The translations under genes and the position numbers were made by a program. The notes under the pieces were generated by a model. That model saw only the letters and a program-made list of their open reading frames with translations. It was not told the origin of the DNA and did no database searches. Positions 7,456 to 16,616 of a stretch of DNA of 64,000 bases are shown here, piece by piece (position 1 is the stretch's first letter; each line of letters begins with the position of its first letter). The DNA lies in contig CAJTPM010000010.1 of assembly GCA_910578085.1 (NCBI GenBank), forward strand, positions 1 through 64,000, given 5' to 3'. This DNA comes from an uncultured Lachnospiraceae bacterium. Its GTDB lineage: Bacteria > Bacillota > Clostridia > Lachnospirales > Lachnospiraceae.

Positions 7456-8207
7456 TCAGCCTGCCACAGGGGGCTTGACGACCAACTTATACCCGAGCCC
7501 TTTCACAGTCAGCAGATGCTTCGGCGAAGAAGGATCCGTCTCGATTTTCTGGCGCAGCCTTCTGATATGCACCATCAGCGTATTTTCATAACCGTAGCTG
7601 GTATCGCCCCAGGCGGCCATGGTCAGAGCGTCGCTTGTGACAATGCGGTTTTTCTGTCCGTAGAGCACCTTTAACAGAATCAGTTCCTTTGGCGTCAGCG
7701 GTATTTCTTCTTCCCCACGCAATACGAGAGCAGTATCAAAGCGGATTTCTCTTTTTCCGCAGTCAGGATCCGGCAGGAAAAAACCGTTTTCCGGAAGGAT
7801 ATTGCCGTAGGTGCGCCGAAGCAGGGCGGTAACCCGTAGCAGAAACTCCTTTTTGGCAGAAAAGGCTTTACCATATAATCGTCAGCGCCCAGCGTGAGTC
7901 CCTCGATCTTATCCTCGGCTTCCCCTCTAGCCGTCAGGAAGATGACCGGCACCTGGGAAAACTTTCGGATCTCCCGAAACAGGAAAAAACCGTCGCCGTC
8001 GGGGAGATTTACATCTAATATACAGAGAGATATCTGCTGTTTTTCCATGATGTTCAGGGCTTCTCTGCAGGATCCCGCGGTGTAGATCTGGAAAAAACCG
8101 TTGGAATAGAGGATCTGCTCCAGCATGGATAAAAGCTGGGGTTCGTCATCCACCAGCAGGATTTTTTTATTTTTCAGTTCCGGTGTGTCTGTCATCTTAT
8201 CTGTCAT
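7456..8207 (-). pseudogene. OmpR-family response regulator, frameshifted
   Basis: Two reading frames together encode one OmpR/PhoB-type regulator. From MTDKMTDTPE (ATG at 8207) the receiver domain is complete: acidic pair VDDE, phosphoacceptor Asp in CILDVNLPDGDG, Thr in FLTARG, Lys in DDYMVKPF. At a run of five A (about 7850-7854) the frame is lost. Reading on in the -1 frame restores EFLLRVTALLRR and leads into the winged-helix domain (IPLTPKELILLKVL ... HIRRLRQKIE ... VKGLGYKL), ending at 7456. A one-base homopolymer error, a real inactivating indel or programmed -1 slippage would all explain it. It is the partner of the kinase downstream. Confidence 0.8.
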
Positions 8208-8225
8208 AAATGAAACCTTTCCATA

Positions 8226-8350
8226 GTTTATTTCCGCGGGCAACGAGCCAGGTAGCCGTGCTTGCACGGATATCTGGCGACTGCCGCGAGGGTGTAATAC
8301 CCCGCAGCTTGCTGCGGGATATTACACTTCCGTGGGAAATGAGCCGGGGG
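8226..8350 (+). repeat. structured intergenic repeat, copy B
   Basis: Homologous to 7278-7412. It contains a strong hairpin at 8292-8327: GTGTAAT / ATTACAC outer stem, a 2x2 internal loop, and CCCGCAGC / GCTGCGGG inner stem. Short direct repeats of about 18 bp (TTCCGCGGGCAACGAGCC and TTCCGTGGGAAATGAGCC) mark its two ends. It lies in the 5' leader of the response-regulator gene. Confidence 0.75.
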
Positions 8351-8373
8351 ATTAGCTTTCCTTCATAGAGTAA

Positions 8374-8500
8374 GCAGTGCAAGCCCGAAAAACCAAAGGT
8401 TTTTCGAACTCACGGGCGTTTGCCCTATGCAAAAAGTCAGATAAAAATCTGCTTATGTGCAAGCACAACGCATCTTTTTATCTGTCTTTTTGCGCACTGC
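8374..8500. repeat. multi-arm palindrome in divergent intergenic region
   Basis: An outer stem GCAGTGC (8374-8380) / GCACTGC (8494-8500) encloses three hairpins. The first is CGAAAAACC-AAA-GGTTTTTCG near 8385-8405, the second GGGC-GTTT-GCCC near 8414-8425. The third is a 19 bp near-perfect arm, GCAAAAAGTCAGATAAAAA with its complement, spanning 8429-8493. The fold could be a MITE-like element or a transcribed structured RNA. No known class is recognised. Confidence 0.65.
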
Positions 8501-8572
8501 TCGTTGCTTTCGTGGACATTATACCATAATAAAACCACATATTTAAGCCTTTTTGGCGGACTAACCCAAACT

Positions 8573-8609
8573 TAAGGTTGCCGTAAGGAGGAGTTAAGTT
8601 TTGGGTAAG
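8573..8609 (+). promoter_or_regulatory. four TAAG direct repeats at 11 bp spacing, response-regulator site
   Basis: TAAG occurs at 8573, 8584, 8595 and 8606, exactly 11 bp apart; three of the four are followed by G. Direct repeats one helical turn apart are the standard site for OmpR/PhoB-family dimers, here enough for two dimers. A -10-like TATGGT follows at 8620. The site lies 60 bp before the exporter ATPase gene, so activation by the neighbouring two-component system is the natural reading. Confidence 0.7.
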
Positions 8610-8668
8610 GAGGGCGTGATATGGTATGAGGCGAAAAGATTCCTGAAAAGACGCGGAGGTTGAATAAC

Positions 8669-9400
8669 ATGAAAGAACTTATGAGAACAGAAAATCTTTC
8701 CAAGAGGTACGGAGACGTCCTGACTGTAAAAAGCATCAATCTGTCGGTGATGGAAGGGACGATCTACGGCTTTTGCGGGCCCAATGGCGCCGGTAAATCC
8801 ACGACATTAAAGATGCTGTTGGGGCTCGTGAGGCCCACAGAGGGTGAAATCAGCCTGTTTGGGAAGACGATGACAGCAAAAAACAGAATAGAGATCCTCA
8901 GACAGACAGGCTCCCTGATCGAAAGTCCTTCCTATTATGGGCACCTGACCGGCAGGGAAAATCTGGAGATTTTGCAGGGGCTTTTGCGGGTGCCGAAGGA
9001 AAATGTGGAGGAAGTATTGCGGATCGTGCGCCTGCAAAATCAGGGAAAGAAAAAAGTATCGGCCTATTCGCTGGGGATGAAACAGCGGCTGGGACTGGCG
9101 GCGGCGCTTTTGAATTTTCCGAAGCTGCTGATCCTGGATGAGCCCACGAACGGATTGGATCCGGCAGGCATTCAGGAGATGCGGGAGTTGATCAGATCCC
9201 TGCCCGAAAAGTACGGGATGACGGTGATCATATCCAGCCATCTGTTGTCGGAGATCGATCAGATCGTGGACGATATCGGTATTATTGCAAACGGAAAGCT
9301 GAAATATCAGGGCTCTTTGAGCAGGCTCCACGAGGAGGATGAGACAAAAACGTTGGAAGAGATTTTCCTGGCAATGACGATGGAAGAGGTGAGCTTATGA
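8669..9400 (+). CDS. ABC transporter ATPase, bacitracin/lantibiotic-protection type
   Basis: ATPase subunit, 243 aa, of a peptide-antibiotic resistance exporter (BcrA / lantibiotic-protection family). Walker A is GPNGAGKST (about 41-49). The family-typical GSLIESPSYYGHLTGRENL follows, then signature SLGMKQRLGLA, Walker B LLILDEPTNGLDP and the H-loop ISSHLLSE. The start is set at ATG 8669, 9 nt after GGAGG; an upstream TTG is too close to it. It overlaps the first permease by 4 nt (ATGA). It presumably pumps or removes peptide antibiotics from the membrane, under control of the adjacent kinase/regulator. Confidence 0.88.
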   Translation: MKELMRTENLSKRYGDVLTVKSINLSVMEGTIYGFCGPNGAGKSTTLKMLLGLVRPTEGEISLFGKTMTAKNRIEILRQTGSLIESPSYYGHLTGRENLEILQGLLRVPKENVEEVLRIVRLQNQGKKKVSAYSLGMKQRLGLAAALLNFPKLLILDEPTNGLDPAGIQEMRELIRSLPEKYGMTVIISSHLLSEIDQIVDDIGIIANGKLKYQGSLSRLHEEDETKTLEEIFLAMTMEEVSL

Positions 9401-10149
9401 TCGCGTTATGGAAAGCGGAATATCGAAAAACAAGAGGACGTTACCTGTTTCTGTTTGTGCTCGCCATGTCAGCGGTAGGGCTGATGTGGGCGCTCAGCGG
9501 AAAATTAAGCGAAGATGCCATCGCAAAGGGCTGGTATATGCTGTTATACCAGATGCCGTTGATCAATGTGCTGATCCTGCCGATGATGGCAATGCTCATT
9601 GCCTCCAGGCTGGGTGATCTGGAACACAAAAACGGGATGCTGAAACATCTGTGTACTGTCGCGGAGAGAGGAAAACTGTACGATGCAAAGCTGCTTTACG
9701 GTCTTGGACTGATATTTGCCGGCATCCTGATCCAGTGGTGCGGTATTATCGCCGACGGATTTTTCAGGCATCATTTCGGCGGAAGTTTCCTGGTAAAAGA
9801 ATATTTATTGCTCCTGCTGTTCACAATCGCGCCGACTTTTGCGGTCTATATCCTGCAGCATACGGTGACGATGTGCTTTGTCAAACCGGCGATACCGTAT
9901 ATTGTGGGGATCATCGGGGAATTTGTAGGACTGCTGTCCATGTTTCTGCCTTACCGCATTCTCTCTTACGGTACCCCCTGGGGATATTATGGAGCTTTGA
10001 TGTTAGTCTGGTCAGAATACGACAGAGCAACCAGGATCTCCACCTACTTTTTCCGGGAAATCAACTGGGGAGCATTCATTGCAATTGAAATAATAACAGT
10101 TGTTATATATATAGCGGGAAAAATTGCCTTCTGTAAAAAGGAGGTCTAA
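9397..10149 (+). CDS. ABC transporter permease 1, lantibiotic-protection type
   Basis: Integral membrane protein, 250 aa, with about six hydrophobic segments (about 18-36, 53-70, 103-122, 140-160, 168-188, 226-245). The N-terminal ALWKAEYRKTRGRYLF followed by a first TM fits the ABC-2 permeases of the MutE/SpaE group. Translationally coupled to the ATPase. Together with the second permease it should form a heterodimeric membrane channel. The family match is by overall pattern and neighbours. Confidence 0.8.
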   Translation: MIALWKAEYRKTRGRYLFLFVLAMSAVGLMWALSGKLSEDAIAKGWYMLLYQMPLINVLILPMMAMLIASRLGDLEHKNGMLKHLCTVAERGKLYDAKLLYGLGLIFAGILIQWCGIIADGFFRHHFGGSFLVKEYLLLLLFTIAPTFAVYILQHTVTMCFVKPAIPYIVGIIGEFVGLLSMFLPYRILSYGTPWGYYGALMLVWSEYDRATRISTYFFREINWGAFIAIEIITVVIYIAGKIAFCKKEV

Positions 10150-10339
10150 GAAAATAACGGAAATAAATAACAGGTGATATTGCAGTTCTGTGTCGGCGCG
10201 GTATTCACAGATCTGTAAACTATATTTTTCGTTGGACGGCGGTCTGCCAGCTTACGAAATCTGTTTTCACAGGCAAGCCGATTTCCGGCAGGTTATAAGA
10301 TGATTTTCTCCATAAAACCGCGCAGAAAGGAAAAACAAC
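10150..10339. other. intergenic gap within exporter operon
   Basis: A 190 bp gap, unusual between subunits of one transporter. Imperfect inverted repeats are visible (GCGCGGT near 10196 with ACCGCGC near 10317; ACAGAT with ATCTGT inside). No gene. It may fold in the mRNA or be the footprint of a small insertion. Confidence 0.4.
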
Positions 10340-11074
10340 ATGTTGCTACAATTATACAAAGCAGAAAGAATGAAATTAAGGCGTTCTCCGGTATGGTTGG
10401 TCTTTATCGTAGTTCCGGCAGTTCCCGCCTTTCTGGGAACGATGAACTATTTGAATAATATTGAGATACTGACTTCCGAATGGTATAGTCTCTGGACACA
10501 GCATACGCTGTTCACCAGTTACTTTTTCCTGCCGATTCTGTTGGGCCTCTACTGCAGTTACCTGATGAGACTTGAAAAAAATAATCATAATTTAACAAAA
10601 CTTTTGACTCTGCCGATCTCAAGAAAAGAACTGTTTCTGGCAAAGTTATTGTCAGCGGGGAAGATCATCCTGCTGACAGAACTCTGGATCGGCGTACTGT
10701 TCCTGATCTCCGGCAAATTGGCGGGCATCACAGGCGAACCGCCAACGAAGGAACTTTTCATCTGGTGCCTGTTCGGTGCTCTCGGCGGGATGGTTATGGC
10801 CGCGATACAGTTGATCATCTCCTTGCTTTGTGACAGCTTCGCTCTGCCCGTCGGCATCTCCTTTGTCGGTGGTCTGACCGGCCTTTTATCAATGGCCAAA
10901 GCTGGATACGGCCATATCTACCCCTACTCGCTTCTGGCCTATGGCATGGTAGCCAACAATAACCGCCAGCAGCTCACCGCCGACGGCTATCCGCAGTTTA
11001 TCGTGGTCTGTGTGTGGTATATCGTGGTTTTCACGGTGATCGGCGCGATGATTATGGAGAGGAAGGAAGTATAA
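10340..11074 (+). CDS. ABC transporter permease 2, lantibiotic-protection type
   Basis: Integral membrane protein, 244 aa, paralogous in layout to permease 1. The N-terminal LLQLYKAERMKLRRSPVWL is typical of MutG/SpaG-type ABC-2 permeases. Hydrophobic segments are at about 18-35, 52-70, 100-122, 133-152, 160-182 and 217-236. GAAAGGAAAAACAAC precedes the ATG. It completes the ATPase-permease-permease exporter. Confidence 0.8.
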   Translation: MLLQLYKAERMKLRRSPVWLVFIVVPAVPAFLGTMNYLNNIEILTSEWYSLWTQHTLFTSYFFLPILLGLYCSYLMRLEKNNHNLTKLLTLPISRKELFLAKLLSAGKIILLTELWIGVLFLISGKLAGITGEPPTKELFIWCLFGALGGMVMAAIQLIISLLCDSFALPVGISFVGGLTGLLSMAKAGYGHIYPYSLLAYGMVANNNRQQLTADGYPQFIVVCVWYIVVFTVIGAMIMERKEV

Positions 11075-11190
11075 ACAGTGTATGGGTGGAAATTTTTCCT
11101 GGCGCTGATTGTATAAGACAATAAAAAATGCTATACTACAAATACATTATGGAACTAATGATGATAATATTAGAAAGCGGGAGGTGTTTT

Positions 11191-11415
11191 ATGACAGCAA
11201 TCAGACAGGAAGCAATTGAAATGCTGGAGAGAGTGCCGGAAGATAAATTGAGTTTTGTAATGCAGATCATGCAGGGAATAAATGGACTATTAGGAGTATC
11301 CGACATAAAAGACAAAGAGACCATAGATTTAAAACAATTTGTCATGGCACCTACAGAACGTGGACAAAATGCGGATAAATATGTGAGGGAGTTGCGGGAT
11401 AATGACAGGTTTTAA
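11191..11415 (+). CDS. putative VapB-like antitoxin, 74 aa
   Basis: Small protein upstream of, and overlapping by 14 nt, a PIN-domain gene, the usual antitoxin-toxin layout. N-terminal MTAIRQEAIEMLERVPEDKLSFV is helical; the C-terminal tail is charged (YVRELRDNDRF), as in antitoxins that wrap around the toxin. No clear AbrB or ribbon-helix-helix motif is seen. The start is at ATG 11191, with GGGAGG 6 nt upstream. Function inferred mainly from context. Confidence 0.7.
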   Translation: MTAIRQEAIEMLERVPEDKLSFVMQIMQGINGLLGVSDIKDKETIDLKQFVMAPTERGQNADKYVRELRDNDRF

Positions 11416-11839
11416 AAGGGTATTTATTGATACAGCTCCAATTATATACTTTCTGGAAAATAGTTCCCAGTATATGGAAGCGATGGAGAAGTTTTTTGCA
11501 AAATGTGTGAAAGAGCATATGCAGATTGTAACATCAACACTGACTGTCGAGGAGTATCTTGTGTCACCATATAGTAACGGAAAAATAGATTATATAGATA
11601 ATTTTAAAAAATTTATTGATTATATGGATATTGAAGTGGTAGATATTGACTCTGAAATTGCAGAACAAGGGGCAAAAATCAGAGGGAAATATAAAAACTT
11701 TAAAGCCATGGATGCCTTACAGATAGCAACAGCAGTAGTAAAAAAATGTGACATGTTCTTTACAAATGATAAACAGCTAAGACAGGAAAAAGAAATTCCC
11801 TGTATGACAGTGGAGGATATGAGTGACTTTGTTTTTTAA
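11402..11839 (+). CDS. PIN-domain ribonuclease toxin, VapC-like
   Basis: 145 aa PIN-domain protein. The four acidic positions are visible: Asp in VFIDTAPIIYFLE (about 10), Glu in LTVEEYL (about 50), Asp in AMDALQIATAV (about 103) and Asp in FFTNDKQL (about 121). VapC-type toxins cleave tRNA or other RNA using Mg2+ bound by these residues. All appear intact. Co-transcribed with the small gene upstream. Confidence 0.85.
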   Translation: MTGFKRVFIDTAPIIYFLENSSQYMEAMEKFFAKCVKEHMQIVTSTLTVEEYLVSPYSNGKIDYIDNFKKFIDYMDIEVVDIDSEIAEQGAKIRGKYKNFKAMDALQIATAVVKKCDMFFTNDKQLRQEKEIPCMTVEDMSDFVF

Positions 11840-11867
11840 AGGCATTTCCATATAGTTTGATGATGGC

Positions 11868-11902
11868 TTTGCCGGGCACCTACTCTGACGGCGTCCGGCA
11901 AA
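11868..11902. terminator. hairpin between convergent vapC and activase genes
   Basis: TTTGCCGG / CCGGCAAA forms an 8 bp stem with a 19 nt loop between the convergent stops at 11839 and 11909. No strong T tract follows on either strand. A bidirectional role is possible. Confidence 0.4.
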
Positions 11903-11908
11903 ACCATT

Positions 11909-14900
11909 CTACCCCAAATTCTTATACGCCGTAGACAACATCAACTTAATCCGATTGAGCTGATTCACCTCACTGGCTCCCGGATCATAATCGATGGCCA
12001 CAATATTGGAGAGCGGATACCGCTTCCGGATCTCCTTGATCACCCCTTTTCCCACCACATGATTGGGCAGGCAGCCGAAGGGCTGACAGCAGACGATATT
12101 GCCCGTACCGCCTTTGATCAGCTCGATCATCTCGCCGGTCAAAAACCACCCTTCGCCGGTCTGATTGCCGATATTGACGATCGGCTCCGCATATTCCACC
12201 AGCTTATAGATACTCACAGGGGGATGGAACCGGGCGCTTTTCTCGAAAGCCTTCGCCGCGCTTCCCCGCAGAAACTCAAGCGCTGAGATCCCAAGCCTGC
12301 ACAGCCGTGCCGTTTTTTTGCTGCTGCCAAGATAATCCGCCTTATAGATCTGGTTGTAGAAGCAGTAGAGCATAAAGTCCAGCAGATCCGGGCAGACCGC
12401 CTCGGCGCCTTCCGCTTCCAACAGCTCCACCAGATGATTGTTGGCCACCGGCGCAAATTTCACAAGAATCTCGCCCACAATGCCGACCTTCGGCTTTTTC
12501 ACATCCGTAACCGGCAGGGCGTCAAACTCCTCGATGATCTGTCGGCACATCTTTCGGAACTTGAAGAAGTTCAGATGTTTTCCGGTCAGGAAAGCGACGC
12601 ATCTCTGTTTCCATTTTTCGTGAAGGGCATCGGCAGAGCCGGGTTCTTTTTCGTAGGGCCTTGTGGCGTACACGCAGCGCATAAAGATATCCCCGAACAC
12701 AGCGCCGAATGCTGCATGGAGCAGCAGATCCGCGTTGATATGGAAGCCGGGGTTCGTCTCGATACCGCCCAGGTTTAAGGAGATCACCGGAATCTGCGCC
12801 ATTCCTGCCTTCTCAAGCGCTCTTCTGATAAAACCGATATAGTTAGTGGCACGGCAGCCGCCGCCGGTCTGGGACATGATCACGGCAGTGCGGTCTAAGT
12901 CATATTTGCCGGAATGCAGGGCATCCATGATTTGTCCCACCACGATCAGGGAAGGATAACAGGCGTCATTATTTACATATTTCAGCCCCATATCCACTGC
13001 GTGTTTATTGTCATTGCCCAATACTACAAAGTTGTAGCCGCAGGCGTTAAAAGCAGGCTGCAGCAGATCGAAGTGGATCGGCGACATCTGAGGACAGAGG
13101 ATCGTATAATTTTTCCGCATTTCTTCCGTGAAGGAAACTTTGTGAATGGAAGAGGAGCGGATCGTCCGCTTCATATGCCGCATCTCCCGCACCCTGAGGG
13201 CGGAGAGCAGAGAACGGATCCGGATCCTTGCGGCCCCCAGGTTGTTGACCTCATCGATCTTTAAACAGGTATAGATCTTATCGGAACCGGCCAGGATATC
13301 GTTCACCTGATCTGTGGTGACGGCGTCCAGACCGCAGCCGAAGGAATTTAACTGAATCAGATCCAGGTCGTCCCTTGTCTTCACGAAACTTGCCGCCGCG
13401 TACAGCCTGGAATGGTACATCCACTGATCGGAGACAATGAGCGGCCTTTCCGGATTTGCCAGATGGCAGACGGAGTCCTCGGTCAGCACCGCAATATTGT
13501 AGCTGTTGATGAGCTCCGGGATCCCGTGATTGATCTCCGGATCGACATGGTAGGGGCGTCCTGCCAGCACAATGCCTCTGGCCTGATGCGTTTCCATCCA
13601 GGATAATACTTCTTCCCCTTTTTTACGGATATCTTCTCTGGCCGCATCTGCTTCCGCCCAGGCGGCGTCCACCGCAGCCCGGACATCCTCCGCGGGAAGC
13701 TCGGGAAAAGCGCGGACAAGCGCCGTCTTCACCGTTTCCGGCGATTCAAAATTCATAAAAGGATTGCGGAAATCGATCTGTTCCCCGGCGATCTCATCCA
13801 CATTGTTTTTAATGTTTTCGGAATAGGAAGTCACAATGGGGCAGTTGTAGTGGTTGTTGGCCTCCTCAAACTCCTTCCGTTCATAAAACAGAGCGGGGTA
13901 GAAAATAAAACGGATCCCCTGTCTGATTAACCAGGTCACATGTCCGTGGGCCAGCTTGGCCGGATAACATTCCGACTCGCTGGGGATGGACTCGATGCCC
14001 AGCTCATAAATTTTGTGGGTGGAGCTGGGAGAGAGAACCACGGAGTACCTGAGCTTCGTAAAGAAGGTGAACCAGAACGGGTAGTTCTCATACATGTTTA
14101 ATACCCGGGGAATGCCCACTTTGCCCCGTTTGGCCTCGTCCGCCGGCAGCGGCTCGTAATGGTGGAAGAGCCGTTCCAGCTTATATTCATAAAGATTCGG
14201 AATATTGTTTTCGTTTTTCTGTTTTCCCAGGCCTCTCTCGCAGCGGTTGCCGGAGATATACTGTCTGCCGCCGGAGAAGCGGTTGATGGTCAGACGGCAG
14301 TTGTTAGTACAGCCCTTGCATTTCGCCATGCTGGTGGTAAACTGCAGCTCGTTGATCTTTTCGATACTTAACATCGTGGTTTCATAGTGTTCTTCCATAC
14401 CAAAGCGCTCCCTGGCGATCAGAGCGCAGCCGAAAGCCCCCATGATACCGGCGATATCCGGGCGGGTGGCGTCACAGTCCGCAATCTTTTCAAAACTGCG
14501 CAGTACGGCGTCATTGTAGAAAGTACCGCCCTGGACTACGATATTTCTGCCCAGTTCCTCGGCGGAGGAGACTTTGATTACCTTAAATAGTGCATTTTTG
14601 ATGACAGAGTAGGCAAGCCCTGCTGAAATATCGCTGACGGAAGCCCCCTCCTTCTGCGCCTGTTTTACTTTAGAGTTCATAAAGACGGTGCAGCGGGTGC
14701 CCAGATCGATGGGATGCTCAGCAAACAGCGCCGCTTTCGCAAACTCTTCCACGCTGTAATTCAAGGATTTCGCGAAGGTCTCGATAAAGGAACCGCAGCC
14801 GGAAGAGCAGGCCTCGTTGAGCTGTACGGAATCTACGGTCTGATTTTTGATCTTGATGCACTTCATATCCTGACCGCCGATATCTAAAATGCAGTCTACG

Positions 14901-16219
14901 GAAGGATCAAAAAAGGCAGCGGCGTAGTAGTGCGCCACCGTTTCCACTTCGCCGTCATCTAACAGAAAAGCGGCCTTCAGCAGAGCTTCCCCATAGCCGG
15001 TGGAACAGGAGCGGACGATCTTTGCCCCCTCCGGCAGAAGACTGTAGATCTCCTGAATAGAGCGGATCGCAGTCTTTAAGGGACTGCCGTTATTATTGCT
15101 GTAAAAAGAGTAGAGAAGTTCCCCGTTTTCCCCGACCAGTGCGGTTTTCGTGGTGGTGGAACCGGCGTCGATGCCCAGAAAGCAGTTTCCCCGGTAGGCG
15201 GAGAGATCGCCCTTTTTCACCCTGGTCTTTTCATGTCTGGCGCAGAAAGCCTCATACTCCTGTTCCGAGGCAAAAAGCGGATCCATTCTCGCCACCTCGA
15301 ATTCCATCCGAATGCCGCAGGACAGCCGTTTTGTCATGGCTGAGAGGGTGGTGGAAGTCTCGCTTTTCGCATTCAGGGCAGAACCCATGGCCGCAAAGAG
15401 ATGGGAATTTTCCAACGTGATAGTATGTTCCTCATCCAGTTTCAGGGTGCGGACAAAGGCGGTTTTCAGTTCCGACAAAAAGTGAAGAGGTCCCCCCAAA
15501 AAGGCCACATGTCCGCGGATCGGTTTCCCGCAGGCAAGACCGGAAATCGTCTGGTTTACCACCGCCTGAAAGATGGAGGCGGACAGATCTTCTTTAGTGG
15601 CTCCTTCGTTAATCAGGGGCTGGATATCGGATTTGGCAAACACGCCGCAGCGGGCGGCGATGGTGTAAAGGGACCGGTAACTTTTGGCGTACTCGTTTAA
15701 TCCGGTGGCGTCAGTCTGTAATAAGGAAGCCATCTGGTCGATAAAAGAGCCGGTGCCGCCGGCGCAGATACCGTTCATTCTCTGCTCCACGTTACCGCCT
15801 TCGAAATAAATTATTTTTGCATCCTCGCCGCCCAGCTCGATGGCCACATCGGTCTTCGGCGCAAAAGTCTGTAAGGAGGTGGACACCGCGATGACCTCCT
15901 GCACAAAGGGAACGCCCAGATGATTGGCGAGAGTCAGCCCGCCGGAACCCGTGATCATTGGATGAACCGTCAGATCCCCCAGGGAAGCCTGCGCCTTTTT
16001 TAACAGATCTGTCAGCGTTTCCTGAATGTTGGCAAAATGCCTCTTATAGTCTGAAAAGAGCAGTCTGGGGGGGCGTTTTTCAGAGTCTCCGGAACCGGTC
16101 CAGGGAGCCGGGGAGCCGCCCTGCGCTGTAGATAAAAGACTGCCGTCATGTGCCATCACGGCGATCTTTACCGTGGTGGAACCAATATCAATACCCAATG
16201 TATAAGTTAAATTTGTCAT
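11909..16219 (-). CDS. giant 2-hydroxyacyl-CoA dehydratase activator-type ATPase (BadF/BadG, DUF2229)
   Basis: 1436 aa. Two ASKHA ATPase domains are in tandem: [14 protein letters not shown] (about 7) and [15 protein letters not shown] (about 350). Each has a Cys segment expected to help hold a 4Fe-4S cluster ([13 protein letters not shown] and [12 protein letters not shown]). A Cys-rich CKGCTNNC segment (about 637) and the DUF2229 region follow. The last third resembles the HgdB-type dehydratase fold ([16 protein letters not shown]). Related small activators (HgdC) inject an electron into 2-hydroxyacyl-CoA dehydratases using ATP. These giant fused forms are common in Clostridia, but their substrate is unknown. 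It is monocistronic, with only a weak SD (GGAAAGGGC). Confidence 0.85.
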   Translation of the reverse strand: MTNLTYTLGIDIGSTTVKIAVMAHDGSLLSTAQGGSPAPWTGSGDSEKRPPRLLFSDYKRHFANIQETLTDLLKKAQASLGDLTVHPMITGSGGLTLANHLGVPFVQEVIAVSTSLQTFAPKTDVAIELGGEDAKIIYFEGGNVEQRMNGICAGGTGSFIDQMASLLQTDATGLNEYAKSYRSLYTIAARCGVFAKSDIQPLINEGATKEDLSASIFQAVVNQTISGLACGKPIRGHVAFLGGPLHFLSELKTAFVRTLKLDEEHTITLENSHLFAAMGSALNAKSETSTTLSAMTKRLSCGIRMEFEVARMDPLFASEQEYEAFCARHEKTRVKKGDLSAYRGNCFLGIDAGSTTTKTALVGENGELLYSFYSNNNGSPLKTAIRSIQEIYSLLPEGAKIVRSCSTGYGEALLKAAFLLDDGEVETVAHYYAAAFFDPSVDCILDIGGQDMKCIKIKNQTVDSVQLNEACSSGCGSFIETFAKSLNYSVEEFAKAALFAEHPIDLGTRCTVFMNSKVKQAQKEGASVSDISAGLAYSVIKNALFKVIKVSSAEELGRNIVVQGGTFYNDAVLRSFEKIADCDATRPDIAGIMGAFGCALIARERFGMEEHYETTMLSIEKINELQFTTSMAKCKGCTNNCRLTINRFSGGRQYISGNRCERGLGKQKNENNIPNLYEYKLERLFHHYEPLPADEAKRGKVGIPRVLNMYENYPFWFTFFTKLRYSVVLSPSSTHKIYELGIESIPSESECYPAKLAHGHVTWLIRQGIRFIFYPALFYERKEFEEANNHYNCPIVTSYSENIKNNVDEIAGEQIDFRNPFMNFESPETVKTALVRAFPELPAEDVRAAVDAAWAEADAAREDIRKKGEEVLSWMETHQARGIVLAGRPYHVDPEINHGIPELINSYNIAVLTEDSVCHLANPERPLIVSDQWMYHSRLYAAASFVKTRDDLDLIQLNSFGCGLDAVTTDQVNDILAGSDKIYTCLKIDEVNNLGAARIRIRSLLSALRVREMRHMKRTIRSSSIHKVSFTEEMRKNYTILCPQMSPIHFDLLQPAFNACGYNFVVLGNDNKHAVDMGLKYVNNDACYPSLIVVGQIMDALHSGKYDLDRTAVIMSQTGGGCRATNYIGFIRRALEKAGMAQIPVISLNLGGIETNPGFHINADLLLHAAFGAVFGDIFMRCVYATRPYEKEPGSADALHEKWKQRCVAFLTGKHLNFFKFRKMCRQIIEEFDALPVTDVKKPKVGIVGEILVKFAPVANNHLVELLEAEGAEAVCPDLLDFMLYCFYNQIYKADYLGSSKKTARLCRLGISALEFLRGSAAKAFEKSARFHPPVSIYKLVEYAEPIVNIGNQTGEGWFLTGEMIELIKGGTGNIVCCQPFGCLPNHVVGKGVIKEIRKRYPLSNIVAIDYDPGASEVNQLNRIKLMLSTAYKNLG

Positions 16220-16556
16220 AGATACACCATGCCCTTTCCGGAGCCTTGCAAAATTTCATGCATACTTTTATGCATTGCCCAGGCACAATATTTTTCATAT
16301 AAACAGGTTTCTCTGTGAAGGATTTATGTCCCGCAGAAACCATATAAATTATTTGTTTTTTGACATACCCAGATATTATACGACATTCTTTTCCACATTT
16401 CAACGCACCAGAAAATAGAAAATGTTAAGAAATTCATATCTTTTTCTAAAAAAATGTATATGGATCTGCAAATTATATTAAATTAAGAAGGAAGCGATGC
16501 TTCACAGTTTACAATTTTTTCCTGAAATGATATGATGTTACAAGCACGGCAGGGTT
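16220..16556. other. divergent intergenic region
   Basis: About 340 bp between the activase gene (minus) and the pseudo-rhomboid gene (plus). AT-rich, with small inverted repeats (GGTTTCT near 16309 with its complement near 16338). No gene or RNA class recognised. Confidence 0.3.
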
Positions 16557-16585
16557 TTGCGCTGACGGATATTTTTTCATATACA
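16557..16585 (+). promoter_or_regulatory. sigma-A type promoter of pseudo-rhomboid gene
   Basis: TTGCGC, 17 bp spacer, TATACA, located 31 bp upstream of the chosen start. Confidence 0.55.
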
Positions 16586-16616
16586 ATCATACAGATAAAA
16601 AAGAGGGATGGAAAAT

